Shown: positions 15,621-24,732, counted from the stretch's first letter. The stretch is DNA of 64,000 bases from Actinoplanes sp. NBRC 103695 (GCF_030269485.1 NZ_BSTL01000016.1:1-64000); one strand, 5' to 3'. Translations and numbers: made by a program. Notes: generated by a model not told the origin, from the sequence alone.

Positions 15621-16544
15621 TCATGGGTGCAGGTGGGCGGCGAGCCACGTTGCGACCGCGGTGAGCAGAGCCGGGTCGGTGGGCATGCGCAGCAGGCGTG
15701 GGTAGGCGAGCGGGGACGGGCGGCGGGTGTCCCTGCGCAACACGTGGGTCAGTCCGGGGATGCGCCGGGTTTCGGCGTGTGGGACCAGGCGGGCCATCAC
15801 CTCGAGGTCACCGGGGTCGACCTGCAGGTCGCTGTCGCCGGTGATGGCGAGCAGCGGCACTCGGATGGCGCCGAGATCGGGGCGGGGGTCGTGGGCCAGT
15901 TGTTCGCGGAACCAGTGGGCATTGAGCCGCGACGGTCCGATGCGAAGGACGTCTGTCGTTGATTCGGAGATGCGTTCGATCTGGCGAGCGGCGAACGGGC
16001 CCAGCCGGGAGGCTATGGCGCGCAGCGGCGCCGGGAGGTGGCCGACCATGCTGGCTGCCTGCCAGCGCAGGATGTCATGGCCGGGCCGGGCGTAACCGGC
16101 CAGCAGGACAGCGGCGGCGGGGTTGTGGTGGGCCGCCAGGGTGGTGGCGTGGATGGCGCCTTCGCTGTGGCCGATCACGGCGACCGCGTCGATGCCCGGG
16201 TGGACGCGAAGAGCACGCAGGGCAGCGGCGGCGTCGAGGCGGTTCTGGTGGAAACCGACTTGATACCAGTCGCCGGGGGTGTCCGCGGCCCCACGACGGT
16301 CGTACCGGTAGGAGGCGATGTTGTGTTCGGCGAGTGCGGCGGCGAGCGCGGGACCGAGACCGGGGCGGAGGCGGCCGGCATTGGAGTCACGGTCGACGCG
16401 GCCGGAGCCGGGTAGGAAGAGCACCGCCGGATGCGGTCCGGGTGTACCCGGCAACGTCAGCGTGCCCGCGAGCCCCACGCCGTCGTCAGCGGTGACTGTC
16501 AGTGGGTAGTCGGTTGATGCCTGCGTTCCTGTCCGGCCTGTCAC
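15621..16544 (-). CDS. Alpha/beta hydrolase (dienelactone hydrolase-like)
   Basis: 307 residues, GTG start with GGGGAG upstream. The fold is shown by the oxyanion strand AVLFLPGSGRVDRDSN, the nucleophile elbow VIGHSEGAI (Ser), TGDSDLQVDPGD (Asp) and the late His in GLTHVLRR, a Ser-Asp-His triad like S9/DLH-type hydrolases. Probably a cytosolic esterase or peptidase-like enzyme; substrate unknown. A 3' remnant of a related gene is found at 12358. Confidence 0.82.
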   Translation of the reverse strand: MTGRTGTQASTDYPLTVTADDGVGLAGTLTLPGTPGPHPAVLFLPGSGRVDRDSNAGRLRPGLGPALAAALAEHNIASYRYDRRGAADTPGDWYQVGFHQNRLDAAAALRALRVHPGIDAVAVIGHSEGAIHATTLAAHHNPAAAVLLAGYARPGHDILRWQAASMVGHLPAPLRAIASRLGPFAARQIERISESTTDVLRIGPSRLNAHWFREQLAHDPRPDLGAIRVPLLAITGDSDLQVDPGDLEVMARLVPHAETRRIPGLTHVLRRDTRRPSPLAYPRLLRMPTDPALLTAVATWLAAHLHP

Positions 16545-17019
16545 GCCGTACTCCCCACATTTGTCATCGGAAAAGACTGGCCGGACGTCAGTGCCGTGTT
16601 GATGACGAGAGACGCTCGATATTTGGTGAACAGTCGAAATGTCGCGGTTCGCGGGAATCGACGCGGCTGACTCTAAGGCCTGCCGTGCGGCGATTCATCC
16701 CTCCTCAGGGGACAATCGCGGTAGCTCTGCTGAGGGGTGTGCAAGCGTCAGGCAATGGCCGCCGATCCTGGCCAAGGGTTCGCGCGACTCGTACCCGGAG
16801 CTCTGTCGCCCGGACCGCCGCCCGAGCCGGCCCACGTTCGGGATCCCCCGTCAGAGCTACGTCGATCGTCAACTTCTGAGTGATTCGCCGGTATGGCGGG
16901 CTTCCCTAGCGTCTGGGACGGGACGCCGGACCGGCGGCCCGTGCGATGACGGGAGACTCCTGGTGGGCGTGTTGTCGAGGTCGGACAGGGATGATCAGCT
17001 GGGACGAGGCGGCCGCATC
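16545..17019. other. Long upstream region of the CPBP operon
   Basis: Frames here (including the in-frame extension of the CPBP gene) have no protein-like character. The region holds a 20-bp element CATCCCTCCTCAGGGGACAA at 16696-16715. Its inverted near-copy lies at 19719-19738 in front of the second CPBP gene. Confidence 0.5.
16696..16715 (-). promoter_or_regulatory. Shared 20-bp element, copy 1
   Basis: On the minus strand this reads TTGTCCCCTGAGGAGGGATG. One base differs from TTGTCCTCTGAGGAGGGATG at 19719-19738 on the plus strand. The CCTC..GAGG core is partly palindromic. Occurrence upstream of both CPBP genes makes it a candidate binding site for the response regulator between them. Confidence 0.5.
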
Positions 17020-17802
17020 ATGCGGTTCCCGCTCGTCTGGCTGCTGGTGGGGATGGCCGGTGTCGGCGCTGCTTCCACCCTGTCGCTGGGCGGACCGGCT
17101 CTCGGCCTGGTGGGCGCTGTTGCCGGGGTCGTCGTCTACCGGCTGGTGATGCGCTATGTGGCGCGGCGTGACACACCGGAGATCGCTGGGCGGGGTGCTG
17201 TGCCTCAGCTGCTGTTCGGCGTGGTGGTCGGAGTGGTGTTCATCGGCGTGTCGGTGTTGATGGTGATCACCGAATTCTCGTTCAGCCGGTCGCCGGGGCA
17301 TCCCTTGCCGATCGTGGCGACCATGGCGGCGGTCTCCCTCGGCGCGGCGGTGACCGAGGAACTGCTGTTCCGTGGCCTGGCTTTGCAGGCGCTGGAGCGA
17401 ATGTTCGGCAGCTGGGTGGCGCTGGCCATCACCGCGCTGCTGTTCGGTCTTCTGCACCTGGCGAACCCCGCGGGGACGGTTTGGAGCTCGGTCGCCATCG
17501 CCGTCGAGGCCGGTGTCCTGCTGGGCGCCGCGTTCCTGTGGCGGCGCAACGTCTGGTTCGTCGTGGGCCTGCACTTCGCCTGGAACACCGCTGTGGGACT
17601 GCTCGGCATCCCGGTCTCCGGTCACGCGGCGGACGGTCTGCTGATCACCCGGCCCGTCGGACCCGAACTGCTGACCGGCGGCGCGTTCGGACTGGAAGCC
17701 TCGATCATCCCGGTCATCGTGAGCCTGCTGCTCGCCATCCCGATGCTCATCCTCGCGGGGCGCCGGGGCAACCTGGTACCCCTTCGTCGTGCCCGTCACT
17801 AG
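17020..17802 (+). CDS. CPBP-family intramembrane metalloprotease 1
   Basis: 260 residues from the ATG at 17020; the upstream in-frame extension lacks membrane or domain features. It has about eight hydrophobic helices. CPBP (Abi/CAAX protease-like) motifs are present: AVTEELLFRGLALQ (Glu-Glu-x3-Arg), LLFGLLHLAN (His) and LHFAWNTAVG (His/Asn), forming the intramembrane glutamate/histidine site. Family members process prenylated or small peptides, or protect against bacteriocins. It heads an apparent operon with a two-component system. Confidence 0.85.
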   Translation: MRFPLVWLLVGMAGVGAASTLSLGGPALGLVGAVAGVVVYRLVMRYVARRDTPEIAGRGAVPQLLFGVVVGVVFIGVSVLMVITEFSFSRSPGHPLPIVATMAAVSLGAAVTEELLFRGLALQALERMFGSWVALAITALLFGLLHLANPAGTVWSSVAIAVEAGVLLGAAFLWRRNVWFVVGLHFAWNTAVGLLGIPVSGHAADGLLITRPVGPELLTGGAFGLEASIIPVIVSLLLAIPMLILAGRRGNLVPLRRARH

Positions 17803-17812
17803 ACTCGCCCGG

Positions 17813-19006
17813 ATGCCTTTCGGGAATGCCTCCGCACTCAGATCCATACCGGCACGATGGCGGTCGTTCCCCCTGTCCACGCGGGACTTCGCTCTGACGG
17901 TCGTGGTTTCCTCGCTGGCTTTCGTGCCGACGGTTTCGCACCTCGGGCCGGAGATCGGTGACCTTCCCAGCAGCCGGCTGGGCGATGCCGCCGCGATGGC
18001 CGACGTGGCGCTGACGCTGGGTATGTGCCTGCCACTGGCACTGCGTAGCCGCAGACCGGCCGTCTGTCTCGTGACCAGCGGAGGAGTGTGGGCAGTCGGT
18101 CAGGTGCTGGGCCGCCCGGAGACATTCGCAAAGGTGGCCCTGCTGCTCGCGGTCTATGCCGCCGGTGCTCATCTGGCGCGGAGCCGGCGGGCGTTCGCGG
18201 CGGCCGTGACGGCGGGCTATCTCCTGCTGGCAGTCGTACTGCACGGCCGGGGATCCCCTCAGCGGTTCCTGGATTTCCTGGCGTTCTACCTGGTGTTGGT
18301 GGTGATCTGGTTGACCGGGGCCGGTGTGCGCCGATGGCGCGCGGAGGAGGCCGAGCATCGGCGGCTGGCCGCCGAGGTGGCCTCGTCGGCCGAACGCGCG
18401 CGGATCGCTCGCGACCTGCACGACGTGGTCACCCATCACGTGACCGCCATGGTGGTCCAGGCCGACGCGGCACAGTTCCTGCTGACCAGCATGCCCGACC
18501 GCGCCGCTGACGGGCTGACCGCCATCAGCGAGACCGGCCGCCGAGCGCTGACCGAGCTGCGTGCCTTGTTGGACACTCTCGAAGCGACCGGCGAGCCCAC
18601 CACTCCGAACCGGGCGCCGACCATGGGCCGGATCTGCGACCTGGTCGAGCAGGCGCGGCTGACGGGGCAGCCCGTCGACTGGACCGAGCAGGGTCCGCAG
18701 ACACCGTTACCGGTCGACGTGGAACTGGCCGCCTACCGGGTGGTCCAGGAGGCGCTCACCAACGCGATCAAATACGCCACCGGCCGGCCGACCACGGTCG
18801 TGGTCCGGACCGAGGAGGACGCCATCGAGATCGAGATCACCACCGCGGGTCCGTCAACCACCACTCCGGTCTCGCCGTCAGGTGGACGGGGGCTGGCCGG
18901 CATGCGGGAACGGCTGCGGTTGCTCGACGGAGATCTCGTCTCCGGGCGTTGCCCCGACGGCAGCTTCCGGGTCTGGGCCCTGATTCCCTCGAGGAGCACC
19001 GAGTGA
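17813..19006 (+). CDS. NarL-type sensor histidine kinase (HisKA_3)
   Basis: About 397 residues. Residues ~20-170 contain four to five transmembrane helices. The dimerisation/phosphotransfer motif is ERARIARDLHDVVTHHVTAM with His203. The HATPase part has YRVVQEALTNAIKYA (N box) and GGRGLAGMRERL (G box). Starts at 17813 (ATG) or 17789 (GTG) are both possible; the first gives a shorter tail before the first helix. Its stop overlaps the response regulator start (GTGA). No extracellular sensor domain, as in DesK/LiaS-type kinases of membrane stress. Confidence 0.85.
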   Translation: MPFGNASALRSIPARWRSFPLSTRDFALTVVVSSLAFVPTVSHLGPEIGDLPSSRLGDAAAMADVALTLGMCLPLALRSRRPAVCLVTSGGVWAVGQVLGRPETFAKVALLLAVYAAGAHLARSRRAFAAAVTAGYLLLAVVLHGRGSPQRFLDFLAFYLVLVVIWLTGAGVRRWRAEEAEHRRLAAEVASSAERARIARDLHDVVTHHVTAMVVQADAAQFLLTSMPDRAADGLTAISETGRRALTELRALLDTLEATGEPTTPNRAPTMGRICDLVEQARLTGQPVDWTEQGPQTPLPVDVELAAYRVVQEALTNAIKYATGRPTTVVVRTEEDAIEIEITTAGPSTTTPVSPSGGRGLAGMRERLRLLDGDLVSGRCPDGSFRVWALIPSRSTE

Positions 19007-19686
19007 GCGACCCGATCCGGGTGCTGATCTGCGAGGACCAGGCGCTGGTCCGCACCGGCTACGCCACCATCTTCTCCGCGCAACCCGACCTGGTAGTCGT
19101 CGGCGAGGCGTCGGACGGCCGCGAGGCGGTGCGGCTGGCGCAGTCACTGCGCCCGGACGTCGCCGTCATGGACATCCGGATGCCCATTCTGGACGGTATC
19201 GAGGCGACCCGGCGGCTGGCCGGTCCCGACGTGGACGATCCGGTGAAGGTGCTCATGGTCACCACCTTCAACGTCGATGCGTACGTGTACGAAGCTCTCC
19301 GCGCCGGCGCCAGCGGTTTCCTCCTCAAGGACGCGCCACACGCGCGGCTCGTCGACGGCATCCGTACCGTCGCCCGTGGCGAGTCCCTGCTGGCGCCCGC
19401 CGTCACCCGCAAGCTGATCGGGCATTTCGCGGAACGGCTGTTGCCGGACGACACGTCCTCTCCGGCCAGGGACAACGTCAAACGGGTGCTGACGGGCCGG
19501 GAACTGGAGGTGTTCCGGCAGATCGCAGCCGGCCGCTCCAACGCCGAGATCGCCGCCGAACTGGTCCTGTCCCTGGAAACGGTCAAGACCTACGTGTCGC
19601 GGATCCTCGCCAAACTCGGCCTTCGTGACCGCGTGCAAGCGGTCATCCTCGCCTATCGGATCGGTCTGTTGCCGGACGCCGGCTGA
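19003..19686 (+). CDS. NarL/FixJ-type response regulator
   Basis: 227 residues. The receiver domain has CEDQ (residues 10-13), Asp57 in AVMDIRMP and the Lys in LLKDAPH. The C-terminal LuxR-type helix-turn-helix is LTGRELEVFRQIAAGRSNAE followed by LSLETVKTYVSRILAKL. GTG at 19003 overlaps the kinase stop. It is the partner of the preceding kinase and a candidate binder of the 20-bp elements near both CPBP genes. Confidence 0.9.
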   Translation: MSDPIRVLICEDQALVRTGYATIFSAQPDLVVVGEASDGREAVRLAQSLRPDVAVMDIRMPILDGIEATRRLAGPDVDDPVKVLMVTTFNVDAYVYEALRAGASGFLLKDAPHARLVDGIRTVARGESLLAPAVTRKLIGHFAERLLPDDTSSPARDNVKRVLTGRELEVFRQIAAGRSNAEIAAELVLSLETVKTYVSRILAKLGLRDRVQAVILAYRIGLLPDAG

Positions 19687-19718
19687 CACCGCCGCGTCCC
19701 CCGGCCGAGCTACCCATT

Positions 19719-19738
19719 TTGTCCTCTGAGGAGGGATG
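19719..19738 (+). promoter_or_regulatory. Shared 20-bp element, copy 2
   Basis: TTGTCCTCTGAGGAGGGATG, about 70 bases before the second CPBP start. It matches the reverse complement of 16696-16715 at 19 of 20 positions. Confidence 0.5.
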
Positions 19739-19809
19739 GGCCGGATCGGCCGCGGCCATATCGTCATCCGCGTCGATTTCACACGCCGGCGTTTCGAGAG
19801 GCTACAACC

Positions 19810-20736
19810 ATGCTTGGTGACGATGCTGTTCAGAATGCGGAGACCGCGGCGGAGCTCTCGCCCGCGCGGCGTCGGCTGCGACGCTTCCGGGTGCCCGTCC
19901 TGGTCATCGCCCTCCTTGTGGTTCTGGCGGCGACCCGCGGTCTGAACGTGCTCGCGGCGGGCAACGCGTTCGTCGCGCTCGTTGTCGGTCTCGGCACCGC
20001 CGTGGCGGCGCTGGTCTGCTATCACTGGCTGACCCGCACGGTGGAAGCGCGCGCCACCGTCACCGAACTGTCCCGCGCCGGCCGGTGGTCGGGACTCGCC
20101 CGAGGCGGAGTCCTCGGATGCGGTCTGTTCACCACCATGATCCTGATCATCGGGGCGTTCGGCGGCTGGGAGCATGTCGGCTGGGGGTCGATCGGTGGAC
20201 TCGTCGCGAGCATCGGCGCCGTGGCCAGCATCGCCGTCAACGAGGAACTGCTGTTCCGGGGCGTCGTGTTCCGGATCCTGGACGAGCGCGTGGGCAGTGT
20301 GATCGCGGTGCTGACGTCATCACTGATCTTCGGTCTCACCCACCTCGTCAACGACCATGCCACCCTGTGGGGAACCATCGCGCTCGGGATCGAAGGCGGC
20401 ACGCTGACCGCCGCGTGTTACCTCGTCTCCCGATCGCTGTGGTTGCCGATCGGGCTCCACTTCGCCTGGGACTTCACCCACATCGGCATTTTCGGCCTGC
20501 CGACCTCCAGCACCGTCGGGGGCGGGGAAACTGGCCTGCTGCACACCACCCTGACCGGACCGGACCTGCTGTCCGGGGGCGTTTTCGGCCCGGAGGCCAG
20601 CCTGGTCGCGCTGCTGCTCTGCCTCGTACCCGCGTTCTTCCTGCTGCGCCGGGCCCACCGGACCGGCGGACTGCGCCGTCGCCCGTGGGCAGCCGGCGAC
20701 GTGCGGCAAAGTGACGAGCTGCGTTCGGCGGGCTGA
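19810..20736 (+). CDS. CPBP-family intramembrane metalloprotease 2
   Basis: 308 residues, ATG with GAGAGG eight bases upstream. Multi-helix membrane protein with CPBP motifs IAVNEELLFRGVVF, LIFGLTHLVND and LHFAWDFTH. It is a diverged paralogue of the protease at 17020 (about 50 residues longer, with an N-terminal cytosolic extension). Located directly after the two-component genes, it probably belongs to the same stimulus response. Confidence 0.85.
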   Translation: MLGDDAVQNAETAAELSPARRRLRRFRVPVLVIALLVVLAATRGLNVLAAGNAFVALVVGLGTAVAALVCYHWLTRTVEARATVTELSRAGRWSGLARGGVLGCGLFTTMILIIGAFGGWEHVGWGSIGGLVASIGAVASIAVNEELLFRGVVFRILDERVGSVIAVLTSSLIFGLTHLVNDHATLWGTIALGIEGGTLTAACYLVSRSLWLPIGLHFAWDFTHIGIFGLPTSSTVGGGETGLLHTTLTGPDLLSGGVFGPEASLVALLLCLVPAFFLLRRAHRTGGLRRRPWAAGDVRQSDELRSAG

Positions 20737-20818
20737 CGAGCCCGCGAAGGTGTGCCCTGGTCACCGCCGCACCGTGGCTCGCCATCGGAACCTCGGGGTA
20801 GTCCTCGCGGAGGGAGCA

Positions 20819-20836
20819 GGCCAGCACCAGCTGGCC
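20819..20836. terminator. Stem-loop between convergent CPBP and kinase genes
   Basis: GGCCAGC (20819-20825) pairs with GCTGGCC (20830-20836) around a four-base loop, between the stops at 20736 (plus) and 20847 (minus). Confidence 0.5.
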
Positions 20837-20846
20837 GGCCTCTCGC

Positions 20847-22985
20847 TCATGGCACGACCTCCAGCTCGGTCGATGATGGCGCGGGTCCGGCCGCCTCGCC
20901 GATGGGCAGCCGCACCGAGAAGACGGTGCCGGCACCGATCTCGGTGTGGAAGCTGATGGATCCTTGATGCCGGTCGACCACGAGGCTGCGTGCGAGGGCG
21001 AGGCCTTGGCCGGTGCCCCGGCCGACCTCCTTGGTGGTGAAGAACGGGTCGAAGAGTTTGTCCGCGACCTCGGGCGGTACGCCGGTTCCGGTATCGGCCA
21101 CGTCGATGACGGCCTCGTCGCCGTCGCGCCGGGTGACGACTCGGACGGTGCCCCGGCCTTTCCCCGCCGCCTCGATGGCGTGTGCCGCGTTCACCACCAG
21201 GTTGAGCAGCGTCTGGTTGATGTCGCCGACGTGGCAGCGCACCGGCGGCAGATCCGCCAGTTCGGTCTCCACGTCCGCCACCGGCTTGATCTCGCCGGCC
21301 GCCACGACCAGCGTGTTGGTGACCAGGTCGTTGAGATCGGCGAGGCTCTTCGTCTCGTCGCCGGGATGGCCGAACGACTTCATCGCCCGCACGATCGTCG
21401 CCACCCGGTCGACGCCCTCGAGTGTCTGCCGTACGGCGGCGGGCACCTCCCGCAGCAGGAACTCGGCGTCGATCTCCCGGAGCAGTTCTGCCATCGCCTC
21501 GTCGCTGTCCCCGCGGTCGCGTACGGCGGTGACCAGGGTGAGCAGATCGGCGAAGGAGCCATCGAGGAAGCGGATGTTGTCGCCGACGAACTGGATCGGC
21601 GTGTTGATCTCGTGCGCCACGCCTGCCGCGAGCCGTCCGACGGACTCCAGCTTCTGGGCGTGCCGCAACTGCATCTCCAGTCTCCGTTGCTCGGAGATGT
21701 CACGCGCGTTCAGGATGAGGCTGCGGGAGCCGTCATGCTCGGTGACGTATTCGACCACGACCTCGTACTCGCTCCACGGCTGGTCGTCCGATCCCCGCAG
21801 CCGGCAGGTCCGTGCGCCGGTCGAGGCGGCCGTCAGCACCACGTCGAGGTCCTGTGGATGGATGAGCCGGCGCAGGTCACGACCGGCCAGGCCGCCAACA
21901 GGGTGGCCCAGCAGGCGCTCGGCCGCGGGATTGGCGAGCCGGATCACGCCCAGCTCGCCGGCCAGGATCAGCGCGTCCGAGGAGTTCTCCACCACGATGC
22001 TCAACCGGGACCGGCTCAGCAGCCGGTCCAGGGTCAGCGCCGCCTCGTCGGCCAGGGTGAGCAGGGCGGCCGACAGATCGTCGTCCGGACGCCGGCGCAC
22101 CGCCGCCACCAGCAGGCCGAAGACGTCGCCCTGCACAGCCAGCGGGACGACCAGCAGCCGATCGTGCGCCGGCATGCTCATCGCCGCGGCGAAACCCGCG
22201 GCCGCGGCTCCGGTGATCGTGGCGGTTCCGCCCGGGGACAGGGCGGTCAGCATCTCCGGGCCGAGGTCGTCCAGCTCGATCGATCGGTTCAGCACATCCG
22301 GGCCGGCGGAGCCGGCGTGACCGATGATGCGTACGGCGCTCGACGCGATGGTGGTCAGCAGTGCCCCGCCGACCGCCTCGTCGAGCCGCAGGGCCGCCCC
22401 GGCCGCCGCCTGAGCTGCTTCCTGCCGGCTGCCGACGGCGGCGAACGCCGCTCCGGCGGAGGCGACCACGCTCTCCCGGGCGGCAGCACGGTCACGGGCG
22501 CGCAGACCCTGTGCCAGGGTGTGGTTGATGGCGAGCCCGATGAGCGCGGTCACCGTGAGTGACACGGCGTCGGATGAGGGAACACCGGCTAAGAACACGC
22601 CGCCGGCCATCACGGCGACCACCGCCGCGGCCGCGGGCAGCTGATCTTTGCGGCTGCCGTAGAGGGCCCGGAAATTGATCCATACGAAGAGCAGGCCGAT
22701 CGTGATCTTGTATCCCGAGGCGAATGCCACCAGCCCGACACAGGGCAGCTCGACCAGCCACGTCCACCAGGGGAACCGCCCTCGCCGGTATCCGACCACC
22801 AGCGACGCCTCGACCACCACGATCGCGGCCCCCGAAGCCGACCTCGGGACACCGCTGTCCGCGTCGGCGCCATAGAAGCCGATAGCGGCCCAGATCAGGC
22901 AGAACACGAGGAACAACAGTCGCACCTGCCCCAGCATCGGGCGAGTGCGTGCCGTCAGCCATGCCCATCGGCGCACGGCCGTCAC
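20847..22985 (-). CDS. Membrane PAS-containing sensor histidine kinase
   Basis: 712 residues from the GTG at 22985 (AAAGGG just upstream); the frame is open further to 23306 without homology. Residues ~10-190 hold about six transmembrane helices, ~190-350 a GAF-like region, and ~355-470 a PAS domain (VVENSSDALILAGELGVIRL). HisKA follows with LESVGRLAAGVAHEINTPIQ, then HATPase (NLVVNAAHAIEAAG; DTGTGVPPEVADKLFDPFFT; GTGQGLALAR). No response regulator is adjacent. It is divergent from the MFS/TPP operon across a 253-base spacer with a 13-bp direct repeat. Confidence 0.85.
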   Translation of the reverse strand: MTAVRRWAWLTARTRPMLGQVRLLFLVFCLIWAAIGFYGADADSGVPRSASGAAIVVVEASLVVGYRRGRFPWWTWLVELPCVGLVAFASGYKITIGLLFVWINFRALYGSRKDQLPAAAAVVAVMAGGVFLAGVPSSDAVSLTVTALIGLAINHTLAQGLRARDRAAARESVVASAGAAFAAVGSRQEAAQAAAGAALRLDEAVGGALLTTIASSAVRIIGHAGSAGPDVLNRSIELDDLGPEMLTALSPGGTATITGAAAAGFAAAMSMPAHDRLLVVPLAVQGDVFGLLVAAVRRRPDDDLSAALLTLADEAALTLDRLLSRSRLSIVVENSSDALILAGELGVIRLANPAAERLLGHPVGGLAGRDLRRLIHPQDLDVVLTAASTGARTCRLRGSDDQPWSEYEVVVEYVTEHDGSRSLILNARDISEQRRLEMQLRHAQKLESVGRLAAGVAHEINTPIQFVGDNIRFLDGSFADLLTLVTAVRDRGDSDEAMAELLREIDAEFLLREVPAAVRQTLEGVDRVATIVRAMKSFGHPGDETKSLADLNDLVTNTLVVAAGEIKPVADVETELADLPPVRCHVGDINQTLLNLVVNAAHAIEAAGKGRGTVRVVTRRDGDEAVIDVADTGTGVPPEVADKLFDPFFTTKEVGRGTGQGLALARSLVVDRHQGSISFHTEIGAGTVFSVRLPIGEAAGPAPSSTELEVVP

Positions 22986-23114
22986 CCACCCTTTCCCACT
23001 GGGTCCGGCAACTGTCGAATCACCCGATCGAACGGTCTCATATCTCGTCCGTCCGCGAGGGGAAGTCGCCGGTTTGGCCGCGCCGTCAGAGTTGATCGGA
23101 TACCCGGCGAGGCC

Positions 23115-23158
23115 GTGATTCCATGCAGTGAGAGCGTGGATTTCTGTGATTCCATGCA
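23115..23158. repeat. 13-bp direct repeat in the kinase/MFS divergent promoter
   Basis: GTGATTCCATGCA occurs at 23115-23127 and 23146-23158, a 31-base period or about three helical turns. It is about 80-120 bases upstream of the MFS start and may be an activator site. Confidence 0.5.
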
Positions 23159-23238
23159 AGCCGAGGTCCGCCCCGCAGGATCGTCCTACGGTCGCCGCAT
23201 CACCGATCATCGGGCGAGAGCGGGTACGAGTGGAACCG

Positions 23239-24720
23239 ATGTCAGAACTGGGCGCCAATGCCACCGCGGAAGCCCGGGCGGAGCCGCCCCCGCCTGACCT
23301 GCACACCGGGTGGACAAGACGCGTCGTCGGCTACGTCGCGATCCTGATCATGGTGAACGTCATGGTCGACAGCGTCCTCGCCTCGCCGACCTTCGTTCTG
23401 CCGCAGCTGAGCGAGGCCTTCCACACCGATCAGTTCGCCTGGATCGGCTCCAGCGCGATGCTCGCCGGCGCGATGTGGGCGCCGCTGCTCGGCAAGAGCG
23501 CCGACATCAACGGCAAGCGGAAGATCCTGGTGATCACGCTGCTCGTCGCCGGCACGGGTGGTCTGGTGTGCCTGGCCGCGCCGCACATCATCGTCTTCGT
23601 CATCGGGCGCGTCCTGCAGGGGGCAGCGGTCGCGGCCCTGTTCCTCACGGTCGCGCTCATCCGGGACATCTGCGCGCCGAAGTTCGCGATGATCGTGACC
23701 GGCTTCGTCACGTCGGGCTCGGCCGTCTTCGGCATCGTCACGCCGTTCATTCTGGAGCCGGCGGTGGACGCGTTCGGCTGGCGGGTCGTGTTCGTGATCT
23801 CGGCGAGCTTCGCCGCACTGGCCACGCTGCTCGTACGGCTGGTGTTGCCGGAGAGCCGCAACCGGACGCCGGGGACGGTCGACGTCCGGGGTGCTCTGGT
23901 GCTGGGCGGCGGCCTCGCGGGCGTCCTGGTCTACATCAGCCTGGGCCAGGTCTTCGGATGGCTGAACCCGTTCCCGATACTCGTGCTGGTCGCTGGGATC
24001 GCAGGGCTGCTCTACTGGTATCTGGTGCTCACCCGCCGGTCGGAACCGGTCATCGACATCCGTGGCATCTCGGTTGCCCTGGGGCTCGGGCTGCTGGTGG
24101 TCGTCATGGGCACCGGCGCCTACCAGAGCATGCTCCAGCTGTTCAGCCTGCTGATCGAGGTCTCGCCCGGAGAGGGCCTCGGGTACGGGATCGCCGGCCC
24201 CGCCGCGCTCGGCCTGATGTTCGGCATCCCGTCGATCGGAATCATGCTCGGCGGCATCCTGGCCGGTGCGGTCGCGACCAGGATCGGGCCTGCGCGCACC
24301 CTCGCGGCCGGGGTGCTGACCGGCGTGACCGCGACGGTGATCATGTTCCTGGTCGGGGCGGGGAACCTCCCGCTGGCGGTGGTGTCCTCCTTCCTGCTGA
24401 GCCTGACCGCAGGCTCGCTGCTCACGTCCGGCTTCAACCTCGCGTCCATCCTCGCGCCGCGGGAGCGGCAGGGCACCGCCTCCAGCATGGTCATGGTCAT
24501 GGTGGCCATCGGCTCGGTCACGATGAACTTCATCGGTTCCGCCGTCCTTGGGGCCACCCGGACCGTCCACGAGGGGGAGTCCGTCAATTCCTCGTTCGGT
24601 GTGCACAGCTACATCGCCGTAGCCGGCGTGGTGTTCGTCCTCGCCGCCATACCGACGGTCTTCCTGGTACGCCGGATGCGCGGTCACGTAGTCACCGGCG
24701 TACCCGTCAGCCACATCTGA
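23239..24720 (+). CDS. MFS transporter (DHA2-like)
   Basis: About 493 residues from the ATG at 23239, the first good start before the first helix. It has some 14 hydrophobic segments; the cytoplasmic loop motif LLGKSADINGKRKI corresponds to the MFS motif A, and helix 5 carries GIVTPFILEP-like sequence. It is first in an operon with TPP-decarboxylase-like, aldehyde dehydrogenase and homoserine dehydrogenase-like genes, 12 bases before the next gene, so it may import the substrate or export the product of that pathway. Confidence 0.85.
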   Translation: MSELGANATAEARAEPPPPDLHTGWTRRVVGYVAILIMVNVMVDSVLASPTFVLPQLSEAFHTDQFAWIGSSAMLAGAMWAPLLGKSADINGKRKILVITLLVAGTGGLVCLAAPHIIVFVIGRVLQGAAVAALFLTVALIRDICAPKFAMIVTGFVTSGSAVFGIVTPFILEPAVDAFGWRVVFVISASFAALATLLVRLVLPESRNRTPGTVDVRGALVLGGGLAGVLVYISLGQVFGWLNPFPILVLVAGIAGLLYWYLVLTRRSEPVIDIRGISVALGLGLLVVVMGTGAYQSMLQLFSLLIEVSPGEGLGYGIAGPAALGLMFGIPSIGIMLGGILAGAVATRIGPARTLAAGVLTGVTATVIMFLVGAGNLPLAVVSSFLLSLTAGSLLTSGFNLASILAPRERQGTASSMVMVMVAIGSVTMNFIGSAVLGATRTVHEGESVNSSFGVHSYIAVAGVVFVLAAIPTVFLVRRMRGHVVTGVPVSHI

Positions 24721-24732
24721 AGGAGACCGCAC

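Noticed and set aside
16639-17019. N-terminal extension of the first CPBP protease
   Set aside because: The 127 added residues have no domain or membrane character and would include the 20-bp regulatory element; the ATG at 17020 starts at the first helix.
22986-23306. N-terminal extension of the PAS histidine kinase
   Set aside because: It would overlap the divergent MFS gene and promoter region and shows no conserved sequence; the GTG at 22985 has a ribosome-binding site.
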